DNA from: Bradyrhizobium sp. WBAH42
Lineage (GTDB): Bacteria; Pseudomonadota; Alphaproteobacteria; Rhizobiales; Xanthobacteraceae
DNA: 64,000 nucleotides
Direction: 5' to 3'
NCBI RefSeq assembly: GCF_024585265.1
Contig: NZ_CP036533.1
Coordinates: forward strand, 3,853,001-3,917,000
Positions 35,377 through 44,277 of the stretch are shown in pieces. The notes under the pieces are model-generated. The model was not told the origin of the DNA. It did no database searches and saw nothing but the letters and a program-made list of their open reading frames with translations. Each line of letters starts with the position of its first letter. Position 1 is the stretch's first letter. A program made the position numbers and the translations under genes.

Positions 35377-36426
35377 ATGTCCGTCAACAACAAGCGCGTC
35401 GTCTACTCCAATTACTTGGCCAATCCGATCTATATCGACATCCTGAAGGCGCGGCCCGACGTGCGGCTCGATCGCATCGAGAACGCAAGCCCCGAGGACG
35501 TCTATGGGCCGCTCCTTGGCGCTGCCCACGTCTACCAGGTCGGTGCCGCCCGCGATGAGCTCGCCCCGCATTTCCATGTCGATGCCGCCTTCCTGAAGCG
35601 CACGCCGAACTTGCTGCTGGTCTCCAGCAACGGTGCCGGCTTCGACCCGGTCGACGTCGAGGCCTGCACGGCCGCCGGGGTCGTGGTCGTCAACCAGTCC
35701 GGCGGCAATGCCCATTCGGTCGCAGAGCACGCGCTGGCGATGATGCTGACGCTGTCCAAGCGCATCATCCAGTCGGATCGCCGGCTGCGCCGCGAGCGCG
35801 ACGTCAACCGCAACGATCTCGTCGGCAACGAGGTCGAGCACAAGACCGTCGGCATCATCGGCCTCGGCAATGTCGGCCGGCGCATCGCCGCATTGTGCAA
35901 GGGCCTGCTCGGCATGACGGTGCTGGCCTACGATCCCTATTTGTCGGCCGAGGTGATGGCCGAGCGGGGCGGGGAGAAGGTCGAGCTCGACGAGCTCTTG
36001 CGCCGCGCCGATTTCGTCTCGATCTCCTGCCCTCTCAATAAAGGCAGCCGCAACATGATCAGCACGCGCGAATTCGCGCTGATGCAGCCGCATGCCTATT
36101 TCATCACCACCGCGCGCGGCTTCATCCACGACGAGGATGCACTGCTGCAGGCTCTGCGCGACAAGCGCATCGCCGGGGCCGGCCTCGACGTCTGGTCCAA
36201 GGAGCCGCCGCCGCCGGAGCATCCGCTGCTCCAGCTCGACAACGTGCTGGCGAGCCCACACACCGCAGGCGTCACCATCGAGGCGCGCCAGAATATGGGC
36301 CGGATCGCCGCCGAGCAGGTGCTGGATGTGCTCGACGGCAAGCGCCCGCCGCGCATCATCAACCCCGAAGCCTGGCCGCGCTATGCGGAACGTTTCAAGC
36401 AGGCCTTCGGGGTGACGCCGGGGTAG
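35377..36426 (+). CDS. D-isomer-specific 2-hydroxyacid dehydrogenase
   Basis: 349 aa. The NAD-binding fold has VGIIGLGNVGRRIAALCKG (about residue 155). The catalytic triad positions are present: Arg in TTARGF, Glu in SKEPPPPEHPL and His in ASPHTAG. The ATG at 35377 follows GGAAGGG; the long upstream open frame is not coding. Relatives act on phosphoglycerate, hydroxypyruvate, glyoxylate or sulfolactate. Placed divergently to the ComDE-like genes, it could supply or remove their 2-oxoacid substrate. Confidence 0.88.
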   Translation: MSVNNKRVVYSNYLANPIYIDILKARPDVRLDRIENASPEDVYGPLLGAAHVYQVGAARDELAPHFHVDAAFLKRTPNLLLVSSNGAGFDPVDVEACTAAGVVVVNQSGGNAHSVAEHALAMMLTLSKRIIQSDRRLRRERDVNRNDLVGNEVEHKTVGIIGLGNVGRRIAALCKGLLGMTVLAYDPYLSAEVMAERGGEKVELDELLRRADFVSISCPLNKGSRNMISTREFALMQPHAYFITTARGFIHDEDALLQALRDKRIAGAGLDVWSKEPPPPEHPLLQLDNVLASPHTAGVTIEARQNMGRIAAEQVLDVLDGKRPPRIINPEAWPRYAERFKQAFGVTPG

Positions 36427-36550
36427 GGGCGCACCAAGCGCTCTGGATGATGGCCGGGAACTGAGCCCCGGCCTTGATCCGCGTCAAAATCTCCTTTCCC
36501 CGTCCGGCCTAAATGGGACTAGAGTGCCGGCGGGCAGGCAGGGAGGTCCC

Positions 36551-36763
36551 ATGTCAACTTATGTCGTCAGGTTCATGAAGGACGTGCTCGGCGAATACGG
36601 CCGGCAGTGCGAGGTCTGCCAGGGCACGCTCGAGATCGACGCCGCCGACGAGGACGAGGCCAAGGAACGTGCGAAAGCGAGGTTCTGCAAGGACCAGGCG
36701 TTGCACCACTGGTCGCTGCATGCCGACCGCATCCATGTCAAAGCGGCCGACTTCCCGTCGTAG
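36551..36763 (+). CDS. Small hypothetical protein, 70 aa
   Basis: Starts MSTYVVRFMKDVLGEYGRQC at ATG 36551 after GGGAGG. It has CEVCQG, then a run of acidic residues (DAADEDEAKERAKARFC) and a hydrophobic/aromatic end (HHWSLHADRIHVKAADFPS). The CxxC and later Cys could bind a metal, but only three cysteines are present. Balanced composition and a good ribosome site support a real gene. Function unknown. Confidence 0.65.
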   Translation: MSTYVVRFMKDVLGEYGRQCEVCQGTLEIDAADEDEAKERAKARFCKDQALHHWSLHADRIHVKAADFPS

Positions 36764-36766
36764 GGC

Positions 36767-37342
36767 CTAACGCCCGGGTGCCGTGACAGGCGGGGGCGTC
36801 GTCGTCCCCGCGCCGAGCGAGCGTTGCACCATGACGGTGTCGGACCAGCGGCCGTGGCGATAGGCAACGCCGCTGAGCAGGCCGGCGCGCGCGAAGCCAA
36901 ACCGCTCGTGCAGCGCCAGCGAGGGCGCGTTGTCGGCATCGATATAGCCGATCATCTGGCGAAAGCCGGCCGCCGCGCAGGCGTCGATCAATTCTTGCAG
37001 CAACAGCCGTCCGACCCCGCGGCCGAGATGGGCGTGGTGGACATAGATCGAGTGCTTGGCGGCGTAGCGATAGGCCGGCCGCTTGCGGAACAGCACGGCA
37101 TAGGCATAGCCGACGACCTCGCCGCGCCAGGTCGCGACCAGATGCGGCAGGCGGGTCTGCTTCAGGTTCTTGCGCCGGTCGCGCAGATCGTCCGGCTCCG
37201 GCGCACCGGTTCCCTCGACATCGCGCGGCACGCCATTGCGGACGTGATGGCGGTAGATCGCCAGCATCGCCTCGACGTCGCTCTCGCGTGAGGTGCGGAC
37301 CAGGACCGCTTCGTCGCTCGCGCGCGCAGCTGTCTCGTTCAT
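36767..37342 (-). CDS. GNAT-family N-acetyltransferase (phosphinothricin acetyltransferase-like)
   Basis: 191 aa. Typical GNAT layout: VRTSRESDVEAMLAIYRHHV, then the acceptor-side VVGYAYAVLFRKRPAYRYA, the acetyl-CoA loop VHHAHLGRGVGRLLLQELID, and the late NAPSLALHERFGFARAG. This order matches the PAT/Pat-like subgroup acting on amino-acid-like amines. It follows the Orn/Lys/Arg decarboxylase gene with no gap (TAG directly before the GTG at 37348; ATG at 37342), so they are co-transcribed. Confidence 0.87.
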   Translation of the reverse strand: MNETAARASDEAVLVRTSRESDVEAMLAIYRHHVRNGVPRDVEGTGAPEPDDLRDRRKNLKQTRLPHLVATWRGEVVGYAYAVLFRKRPAYRYAAKHSIYVHHAHLGRGVGRLLLQELIDACAAAGFRQMIGYIDADNAPSLALHERFGFARAGLLSGVAYRHGRWSDTVMVQRSLGAGTTTPPPVTAPGR

Positions 37343-37348
37343 CGGCAC

Positions 37349-39706
37349 CTACTCGGTCACGACATAAGTGTAGAGCCCGATGCGCCCGTTCGCGTCGACC
37401 TCCTTGTAGACGCCCTGGATCTCGACGTCGAAGCCCGGGAATGTGTTGAAGCAGGTCTCGAACATCTTGAGATAATCGATCATGGGCTTGGCCCGTTCCG
37501 TCAGTCGCTCGCCGGGCACGATGGTGGCAATGCCGGGCGGGTAGACCACGAAGGGCGTGGTCGCGATACGGCCGGCGATCGCCTCGATCGGGAGGTAGTC
37601 GACGTCGTTCTTGAACAGATAGCGCGCGGCATCGCGGGGCGACATCGCGATCTCGGGCATATGCTCGGGCATGAACTGCCGGGCCTGGAGCGCGCTGACA
37701 TCGGCGGCGCGGAAGAAACGGTGCATCTCGCCGCAGAGGTCGCGCAGCCGCGCGCCGGCGTAGCGCGCCTGTCGCCGCTGATAGAATTCGGGGATGACAT
37801 CGGCCAGCAGCGCATTGTCGTCATGCAGCCTCTTGAACGCGACGAGGCCGGAGATCAGCGTGCCCGCCTTGCTCGCCTCGACGCCGGGCGTCAGCAGGAA
37901 AAGCAGGGAGTTGAGGTCGTTCTTTTCTGGGACGATGCGGTTCTCGCGCAGATATTGCGCGACGACCGGCGCGGGAATGCCGTGCTCGGCATAGGCCCCG
38001 GTCGTACGATCGAATCCGGGGGTGAGCAGCGTCAGCTTGTTCGGATCGGTCATGGCAAAGCCTTCCGCGAGATCGGGAAAGCCGTGCCAGTTGGTATCCG
38101 GAGAGAGCTGCCACAGCGCGGGATTGGTGGCGAGCTCGTCGGTCGAGAGGGTCTCCCAGGCGACGTTATGCGCCGCGCCGGGGCGGCTGACATCGGCAAT
38201 GGCGACGCGATCTGGAACAAACGGCTCGAAGAACCAGCGGCGATCCGGATTCTGCTCCTTCTCCTCGAACTCCCGGCGCATCGCCCGGATCTTCTTGCGC
38301 AGCTCGATGCCGAGCCGGATCGTGTCGTCCCACAGCACTTCGCCGGAGCGGCCCTTCATCATCTGCGCGCCGACGTCGAGCGAGGCGAACAGCGGGTAGA
38401 ACGGCGAAGTCGAGGCGTGCTGCATGAAGCTCTCGTTGAAACGGCGGTGCTCGACGCGACGCTTCTGGCCGCGGATGTGGCGATCCTTGATGTGGATCTG
38501 CGAGGCCTGCGAAAAGCTTGCTAGCTGCTTGTGGGTCGACTGCGTCGCGATGATGCCGGGGGCGTCGGGCGGAAGATTTGCCAGCCCCATGGCGAAGCGG
38601 CCGGCATAGAGCGGGTGGAATTTCATGAACCCGGCCCAGGCCTCGTCGAACAGGATGTAGTCGCAGAGATGGCCGATGCGCTTGATGATCATCTCGGCGC
38701 TGTGGATCGAGCCGTCATAGGTGCACTGCTCGACCACAGCGACGCGGAACGGCCGCTCCCTGCGCCAGGCGTCGCGATCGTTCACCAGGGGATGGTTGCG
38801 GATCGCCTCGCGCAGAGCCTTCTCGTCGAGCCTGTCCCAGCGCATCGGGCCGATCAGCCCCCAGGCGTTGCGGACGGTCGGCACATAGACCGGGATGCCG
38901 CCATTGATCATCAGCGCGCCGTGATGGGCGGCCTTGTGGTTGTTGCGGTCGAACAGCACGAGGTCGCCGTCGGTGACGAGGGCGCCCAGCGCGACCTTGT
39001 TCGAAGTCGAGGTGCCGTTGAGCACGAAATAGGTCTTTTCCGCGCCGAAGATCGCCGCCGCTTCCTTCTGCGCCTTCAGCGCCGGGCCCTCATGGGTGAG
39101 GAGGTCGCCGAGGTCGAGCACGGAATTGTCGAGGTCGTCGCGGAACACGGATTCGCCGAGATGCTCGACGAACACGCGCCCGATCGGGCTGCGATTGTAG
39201 AACACGCCGCCATTGTGGCCCGGGCAGGTCCAGAGCTGGTTGCCTTCCTCGGCATAGTCGACCAGCGCGCCGAAGAAGGGCGTCTTCAGCGTCTCGGCAT
39301 ATTGCTTGAGCCGGCTGATCAGGTTCTTGGCGATGAAGGTCGGCGTCTCCTCGGAGAGGAAGACATAGCCGTCGATGAAGTCGAGCACTTCGACCGGCAG
39401 GTCCTCGAACCGCTTGCGACGGATCAGGAGAATGATTGGGAAGTCGAGGCCGCGGCGGCGCATCAGGTTGATCAGCGCCGAGGTTTTGCCCTCAAGCCCC
39501 TTCTTGCCCCAGTCCACCACCATGCAGCCGATCGCGGCATCGGTCTGCACCGCCATCTCGGCATCCTCCAGCTTGCGGGCGCGGACTACCTCGAAGCCGG
39601 AGCGTTGGATTTCCTCGATGATCTGGTTGAAGCGGACGCCTTCGAGATCGTCGGCGTCGAACACAGGTGCGGCGAACAGGAAGTTGAAGCGTTTGAAATA
39701 GTCCAT
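37349..39706 (-). CDS. Orn/Lys/Arg decarboxylase (fold-type I, PLP)
   Basis: 785-aa biosynthetic/inducible-type amino-acid decarboxylase. N-terminal wing domain (about 1-135), then the PLP domain with TSTSNKVALG (about residue 232), FDEAWAGF (353-360) and the Schiff-base Lys393 in STHKQLASFS, and a C-terminal domain ending RIGLYTYVVTE. The ATG at 39706 was chosen because MDYFKRFNFLFAAP begins the domain. Whether ornithine, lysine or arginine is used cannot be told from sequence alone; arginine is common in this clade. Its product is an amine, which the co-transcribed acetyltransferase might modify. Confidence 0.9.
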   Translation of the reverse strand: MDYFKRFNFLFAAPVFDADDLEGVRFNQIIEEIQRSGFEVVRARKLEDAEMAVQTDAAIGCMVVDWGKKGLEGKTSALINLMRRRGLDFPIILLIRRKRFEDLPVEVLDFIDGYVFLSEETPTFIAKNLISRLKQYAETLKTPFFGALVDYAEEGNQLWTCPGHNGGVFYNRSPIGRVFVEHLGESVFRDDLDNSVLDLGDLLTHEGPALKAQKEAAAIFGAEKTYFVLNGTSTSNKVALGALVTDGDLVLFDRNNHKAAHHGALMINGGIPVYVPTVRNAWGLIGPMRWDRLDEKALREAIRNHPLVNDRDAWRRERPFRVAVVEQCTYDGSIHSAEMIIKRIGHLCDYILFDEAWAGFMKFHPLYAGRFAMGLANLPPDAPGIIATQSTHKQLASFSQASQIHIKDRHIRGQKRRVEHRRFNESFMQHASTSPFYPLFASLDVGAQMMKGRSGEVLWDDTIRLGIELRKKIRAMRREFEEKEQNPDRRWFFEPFVPDRVAIADVSRPGAAHNVAWETLSTDELATNPALWQLSPDTNWHGFPDLAEGFAMTDPNKLTLLTPGFDRTTGAYAEHGIPAPVVAQYLRENRIVPEKNDLNSLLFLLTPGVEASKAGTLISGLVAFKRLHDDNALLADVIPEFYQRRQARYAGARLRDLCGEMHRFFRAADVSALQARQFMPEHMPEIAMSPRDAARYLFKNDVDYLPIEAIAGRIATTPFVVYPPGIATIVPGERLTERAKPMIDYLKMFETCFNTFPGFDVEIQGVYKEVDANGRIGLYTYVVTE

Positions 39707-39802
39707 GTCGGATCCCGAATGTGCAGGAAGATACAGCTCTCGACACATTCGATGACATTTGGATGACATGCCCGAGTGCTGCGACAGGGTTAGCCTGCCG
39801 CC

Positions 39803-42007
39803 TCACTCCAGCAGCTTGTCCAGCGTAATCGGGAAGCGCCGGATGCGCTTGCCGGTGGCATGATAGACGGCGTTCGCAATCGCGGCCGGCACGCCGACGG
39901 TGCCGATTTCGCCGAGCCCCTTGATGCCCAACCGGTTGATGCGGTCGTCGGGCTCGTCGACGAAAATGACGTCAATGTCGTGGACGTCGGCGTTCACGGG
40001 GATGTGGTATTCGGCGATGTTCGCGTTCATGATGCGGCCGAAGCGGTGATCCATCACCGTCTCCTCGTGCAGCGCCATTCCAATTCCCCAGACTACCCCG
40101 CCCATGATCTGGCTGCGGCCCGTCTTGGTGTTCAGGATGCGTCCAGCCGCGACCGCACTCACGACCCGGGTGACGCGAATGACGCCGAGCTCTTCATCGA
40201 TCTTGACCTCGACGAACACGGCCGAATGGGTGTTGCGCGCGTGCGACTTGTCCTCGGGGAACTCGTTCAGCTTCTCCTTCTCGATCCGCTCGACCTGGCC
40301 ATGGCGCATCGCATCAGCAATCGAAACTGAGCGGCTGCGGTCGGCGGCCTTAGCAACCGTGCCGTCGAGGAGAATGATGTCTGGCACATCGACCCCGGCA
40401 AGCGGCGAGGCAGGCATCGCCTTGGCGTATCGCGCTAGCTCGCGGCGAATCTCTTCGGCTGCTCCCAGCACGGCGTGCGCGCTCGAGGCGGCCATCCATG
40501 AGCCGCCTTCCACCGGTGCCTGCGGCAGGCTCGAGTCCGCGAGCCTGACGCACATGTTCTCGATCGGCAGCCCGAGGGCATCGGCCGCGACCTGCGCCAC
40601 GATGGTGTAGGTGCCGGTGCCGATATCGGACGCGGCGCAGGAGACCTCGGCATGGCCGTTGGCCGTCAGCACGATGCGGACGGCGACCGGCATCTGCAGC
40701 GCTTCCCATACACCTGTCGCCATGCCCCAGCCGACCAGTTCCTTGCCGTCGCGCATGGAGCGCGGTGCCGGATTGCGCCTGCTCCAGCCGAACGCCTCCG
40801 CGCCGCGGGCGTAGCATTCGCGCAACTGCTTGCTGGTGTAAGGGAGGTCTTCGGTCTGGTCGCGATCCGAATAGCACTTCAGGCGCAATTCGAGCGGATC
40901 GAGCTTCAGCGCGACGGACAATTCGTCCATGGCGCATTCAAGCGCGCACACGCCCGTTGCCGCACCCGGTGCGCGCATGTCGCAGGGCGTCGAGACGTCG
41001 AGGTCGACCAGCTTGTGGGAATAGTGGCTGTTGGGGCTCTTGTAGAGCTGCTCGGCCCAGCCGGTGTCATTGCGAGAGAAATCCTCGTAGCGGGAGGTCA
41101 CGGCAATCGCTTCGTGGCTGACCGCATCGAGGGTGCCGTCCGGCTTTGCGCCGAGCGCAAGGCGCTCGATTGTCATGGGACGATAGCCCAGGCCATACAT
41201 CTGCTGCCGCGTCAGCACGACGCGAACAGATCGCTTCAGTGCGAGCGCGGCAAGGGTTGCCAGCACGACCTGGTGTTGCGGCCGCAGGCCTGAGCCGAAG
41301 GCGCCGCCGACGTACGGCGAGATCACGCGGATGTCGTCGGGCTTCTTGCCGAAAACGCCGCAGAGAAACTTCTGGACGTTCTGGACGCCTTGCGTCTTGT
41401 CGTAGACCGTAAGCCCGCCACTGCCGTCCCAGACCGCCGTCGTCGCATAGAGCTCCATCGGATTGTGGTGCTCGCTCGGAATGACGTAGTCCGCCTCGTG
41501 GCGCACGGCCGCGCGCGTCAGGGCTGCTGCCGCATCACCACGCGGCTCGTGCGGCTGATCCACTTTGGAAGCCTTGCCGCGTTCGGATTCGAGATCGGTC
41601 GCAAACGCCTCCTGCTCATATTCGACGCGAACACGGGTTGCGGCGAACTTGGCGGTCTCCCAGTCCTCCGCGACGACCAGTGCGATCGGCTGTCCGTTGA
41701 ACTTGATCCTGTCGTCATAGAGCGGACGGAAGGGCGAGCCCTTCTCCGGCGCCACCTCATCCTTCCAGGCTTCGTCCTTGTCGGCGAGGGGCGGCCGATG
41801 TGCATGGGTGAGCACGTCGACCACGCCCTTCACCTTCAGAGCCTCGCTGGTGTCAAGACGAGCGATGCGCCCGCGCGCGATGGCGGCCTCGACAACGAAG
41901 CCGTGAAGAAGACCTTCTGCTGCGAATTCGCCGGCATATTTGGCGGCCCCGATGACCTTGGCCCGGCCGTCGACGCGCGACGTTGGTGTTCCGACATAGG
42001 CGTTCAT
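39803..42007 (-). CDS. paoC: Molybdopterin-binding subunit of a PaoABC-like aldehyde oxidoreductase
   Basis: 734-aa xanthine-oxidase-family large subunit. It contains the cofactor loops VGGAFGSGLRPQHQVV, CDMRAPGAATGVCALECAMD and GGSWMAASSAHAVLGA, and the catalytic glutamate in GLGEIGTVGVPAA near the C-terminus. Length matches E. coli PaoC (732 aa). Last gene of a three-gene operon after the FAD and 2Fe-2S subunits (7-bp gap). Such enzymes oxidise aromatic or other aldehydes to acids. No XdhC-type maturation gene is nearby. Confidence 0.9.
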   Translation of the reverse strand: MNAYVGTPTSRVDGRAKVIGAAKYAGEFAAEGLLHGFVVEAAIARGRIARLDTSEALKVKGVVDVLTHAHRPPLADKDEAWKDEVAPEKGSPFRPLYDDRIKFNGQPIALVVAEDWETAKFAATRVRVEYEQEAFATDLESERGKASKVDQPHEPRGDAAAALTRAAVRHEADYVIPSEHHNPMELYATTAVWDGSGGLTVYDKTQGVQNVQKFLCGVFGKKPDDIRVISPYVGGAFGSGLRPQHQVVLATLAALALKRSVRVVLTRQQMYGLGYRPMTIERLALGAKPDGTLDAVSHEAIAVTSRYEDFSRNDTGWAEQLYKSPNSHYSHKLVDLDVSTPCDMRAPGAATGVCALECAMDELSVALKLDPLELRLKCYSDRDQTEDLPYTSKQLRECYARGAEAFGWSRRNPAPRSMRDGKELVGWGMATGVWEALQMPVAVRIVLTANGHAEVSCAASDIGTGTYTIVAQVAADALGLPIENMCVRLADSSLPQAPVEGGSWMAASSAHAVLGAAEEIRRELARYAKAMPASPLAGVDVPDIILLDGTVAKAADRSRSVSIADAMRHGQVERIEKEKLNEFPEDKSHARNTHSAVFVEVKIDEELGVIRVTRVVSAVAAGRILNTKTGRSQIMGGVVWGIGMALHEETVMDHRFGRIMNANIAEYHIPVNADVHDIDVIFVDEPDDRINRLGIKGLGEIGTVGVPAAIANAVYHATGKRIRRFPITLDKLLE

Positions 42008-42014
42008 CGGGACC

Positions 42015-43031
42015 TCATGCGATCTTCTTGTAAGCTTGTGACTGCGGCGTGGCGCTTGCGGCCTGCATCAGCGCACGCAGGACGGCTCGGCGCGCCAGCT
42101 CGATTTTGAATCCATTATGGGAGCGGGCAGTCGCTCCCTGCAGCAGCAGGTCGGCGGCGCGCCCGAAATGATCCGGTGTTGCCGCCTGGCCGCGCAATGC
42201 GGCTTCGGCCTCGAGGCTTCGCCAGGGCTTGTGAGCCACGCCGCCCAGCGCAAGGCGCGCTTCGCCGATTGCGTTGCCCTCCAGTTCGAGCGCGGCCGCG
42301 ACGGAGACCAGAGCAAAGGCGTAGGAGAGCCGGTCGCGGATCTTCAGATAGCTGTAGTTCCGGGCAAAGCCGTGCGGCGGCAGCTCGATGGCGGTAATGA
42401 TCTCGCCGCTGCCGAGATTGGTATCGAGATGAGGCTTGTCATCGGGAAGCCGATGGAAATCCGTCAGCGCGATGGTGCGCTGCCCCGAGGGGCCTGCGAT
42501 GTGCACGAGCGCGCCGAGCGCGGCCAGCGCCACGCTCATGTCGGATGGATTGGTCGCGATGCAGGACGTGCTGGTGCCGAGGATGGCGTGGTTGCGGTTG
42601 AGGCCGTCGATGGCCGAGCAGCCCGTGCCGGGGCTTCGCTTGTTGCACGGCGTCGTGGTGTCATAGAAGTAGGGGCAGCGCGTTCGTTGCATCAGATTGC
42701 CGCCGACCGAGGCCATGTTGCGCAATTGCGCGGAGGCGCCGGCCAGGATGGCGCTGGCAAGCAGGGGATAGCGCTGCTCGATCAACGGATGGTAGGCGAG
42801 GTCCGAATTCGGCACCAAGGCGCCGATACGCAGGCCGCCGTCGGCGGTCTCCGCGAAGTCGCGGAGCGGCAAGCGGGAAATGTCGATCAGCCGGGAGGGC
42901 TGTTCGACATTCTCCTTCATCAGGTCGATCAGGTTGGTGCCGCCGGCAATCAGCTTCGCGCCGGGATCGGCGGCGAGCAGGCGGATGGCGTCGGCCACAT
43001 CGCTTGCGCGGGAATATTGGAAGTTGTTCAT
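42015..43031 (-). CDS. paoB: FAD-binding subunit of the aldehyde oxidoreductase, with extra Fe-S insert
   Basis: 338 aa. FAD segment AKLIAGGTNLIDLMKE (about residues 24-40) and RNMASVGGNLMQRTRC. The insertion CPYFYDTTTPCNKRSPGTGC carries the extra cysteines that bind a 4Fe-4S cluster in PaoB-like subunits. ATG 43031 overlaps the 2Fe-2S gene stop by four bases (ATGA). Middle gene of the operon. Confidence 0.9.
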   Translation of the reverse strand: MNNFQYSRASDVADAIRLLAADPGAKLIAGGTNLIDLMKENVEQPSRLIDISRLPLRDFAETADGGLRIGALVPNSDLAYHPLIEQRYPLLASAILAGASAQLRNMASVGGNLMQRTRCPYFYDTTTPCNKRSPGTGCSAIDGLNRNHAILGTSTSCIATNPSDMSVALAALGALVHIAGPSGQRTIALTDFHRLPDDKPHLDTNLGSGEIITAIELPPHGFARNYSYLKIRDRLSYAFALVSVAAALELEGNAIGEARLALGGVAHKPWRSLEAEAALRGQAATPDHFGRAADLLLQGATARSHNGFKIELARRAVLRALMQAASATPQSQAYKKIA

Positions 43032-43513
43032 GACCGGCTCATTGCCTGCTCGATCGCAGCCACGATGTTGGGGTAGGCACCGCAGCGACAGAGGTTTCCG
43101 CTCATCAGCTCCCGGATCTCGTCCGCATCGCGCGCACGGCCTTCGGCCAACAGGCCCGCGGCGGAGCAAATCTGTCCCGGCGTGCAATAGCCGCACTGAA
43201 AGGCATCGTGGTCGATGAAGGCCTGTTGCAGGGGATGCAGCGCGCCGTCCGCGGCCAAGCCTTCGATCGTCGTGATCTCAGCGCCATCCTTCATGACGGC
43301 GAGGGTGAGACAGGAATTGACCCGTCTTCCGTCGACCAGCACGGTACAGGCACCGCATTGGCCGTGATCGCAGCCTTTCTTGCTGCCGGTCAGCTCCAGG
43401 CGATCACGCAGCGCATCCAGAAGCGTGGTCCAAGGCACGACTTCGAGCGCGTAGCTTTCGCCATTAACGACGAGGTTGATCGGAATGCGTTCGGGGATCG
43501 TAAGGTCGGCCAT
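43028..43513 (-). CDS. paoA: 2Fe-2S subunit of the aldehyde oxidoreductase
   Basis: 161 aa with two 2Fe-2S motifs: plant-type CDHGQCGACTVLVDGRRVNSC and the helical-domain pair CGYCTPGQ plus CRCGAYPNI. The ATG at 43513 (MADLTIPERIPINL) follows GGAAA. E. coli PaoA has a Tat signal; none is seen here, so this enzyme is probably cytoplasmic. First gene of the operon. Confidence 0.92.
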   Translation of the reverse strand: MADLTIPERIPINLVVNGESYALEVVPWTTLLDALRDRLELTGSKKGCDHGQCGACTVLVDGRRVNSCLTLAVMKDGAEITTIEGLAADGALHPLQQAFIDHDAFQCGYCTPGQICSAAGLLAEGRARDADEIRELMSGNLCRCGAYPNIVAAIEQAMSRS

Positions 43514-43654
43514 GGTCGGTTTCCCTGCGGAAAGGCCGAGTCGGGCAAATTGGGCAAGTGACGCGAGAATGCGTTGCCGCCGCTGGCCAATAGCGCCCAA
43601 CGGATGAGGAGTTGCTTGGTTCCTGACCGGTTCTCCCGATCTGGATCGACGAGA

Positions 43655-44134
43655 TCAGCGCTTCGTCTCGCCGAACACGACGGTCGGCACCGCGCGGTTA
43701 ACGATCTCGCGCAGCGCGAAGCTCGATTGCACCCGCGCCACGCGTGGCAGGCGGGACAGCTCGGTGCGATGGATGCGCTCGAAATCCTGGATGTCGCGGG
43801 CGAGCACGATGAGGATGTAGTCGTCCGTCCCCGACATCAGGAAGCAGCGCACGACAGAGGGACATTTCGTCACCTCTGCCTCGAATGCCTTCAGCGCCTC
43901 GTCGCTCTGGCTTTCCAGCGCGATGCGAACCAGCACCGTGGTGGTAAGGCCGAACTGGCCGAGGTCGAGCGCGGCCTGGTAAGCCTGGATGTAGCCGTCA
44001 TCCTCCAGCGCCTTCTGCCGCCGCGCCAGCGCCGTGCTCGACAAGCCGATCTTGTTGGCAAGCTCGGTGTGGCTGGCTCGCGCATTGGTCGTGAGTTCCG
44101 CGAGGATGGCGAGGTCTTTCCGGTCGAGGGCCAA
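43655..44134 (-). CDS. Lrp/AsnC-family regulator
   Basis: 159 aa if started at TTG 44134 (GGAAACG upstream), giving an N-terminus ALDRKDLAILAEL that fits the usual Lrp length. A GTG at 44212 would add 26 residues of low-complexity sequence. Winged helix: TELANKIGLSSTALARRQKALED. RAM ligand domain: VVRCFLMSGTDDYILIVLARD. It is divergent (143 bp) from alanine dehydrogenase, a classic arrangement for an amino-acid-sensing activator. Alanine is a likely effector (inference). Confidence 0.88.
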   Translation of the reverse strand: MALDRKDLAILAELTTNARASHTELANKIGLSSTALARRQKALEDDGYIQAYQAALDLGQFGLTTTVLVRIALESQSDEALKAFEAEVTKCPSVVRCFLMSGTDDYILIVLARDIQDFERIHRTELSRLPRVARVQSSFALREIVNRAVPTVVFGETKR

Positions 44135-44277
44135 GGTTTCGTTTCCAGCGCCAAAGGACGTTTTCGCGCCTGAAACCGGCGCGGGTGCCGCCAAGGTAGC
44201 GGATATTTGCACGAAACCAAACCGACGCTCTCGCTACGATCAACAATGGAATCAAAGCATTGGCGAAGGAGAGCAAG

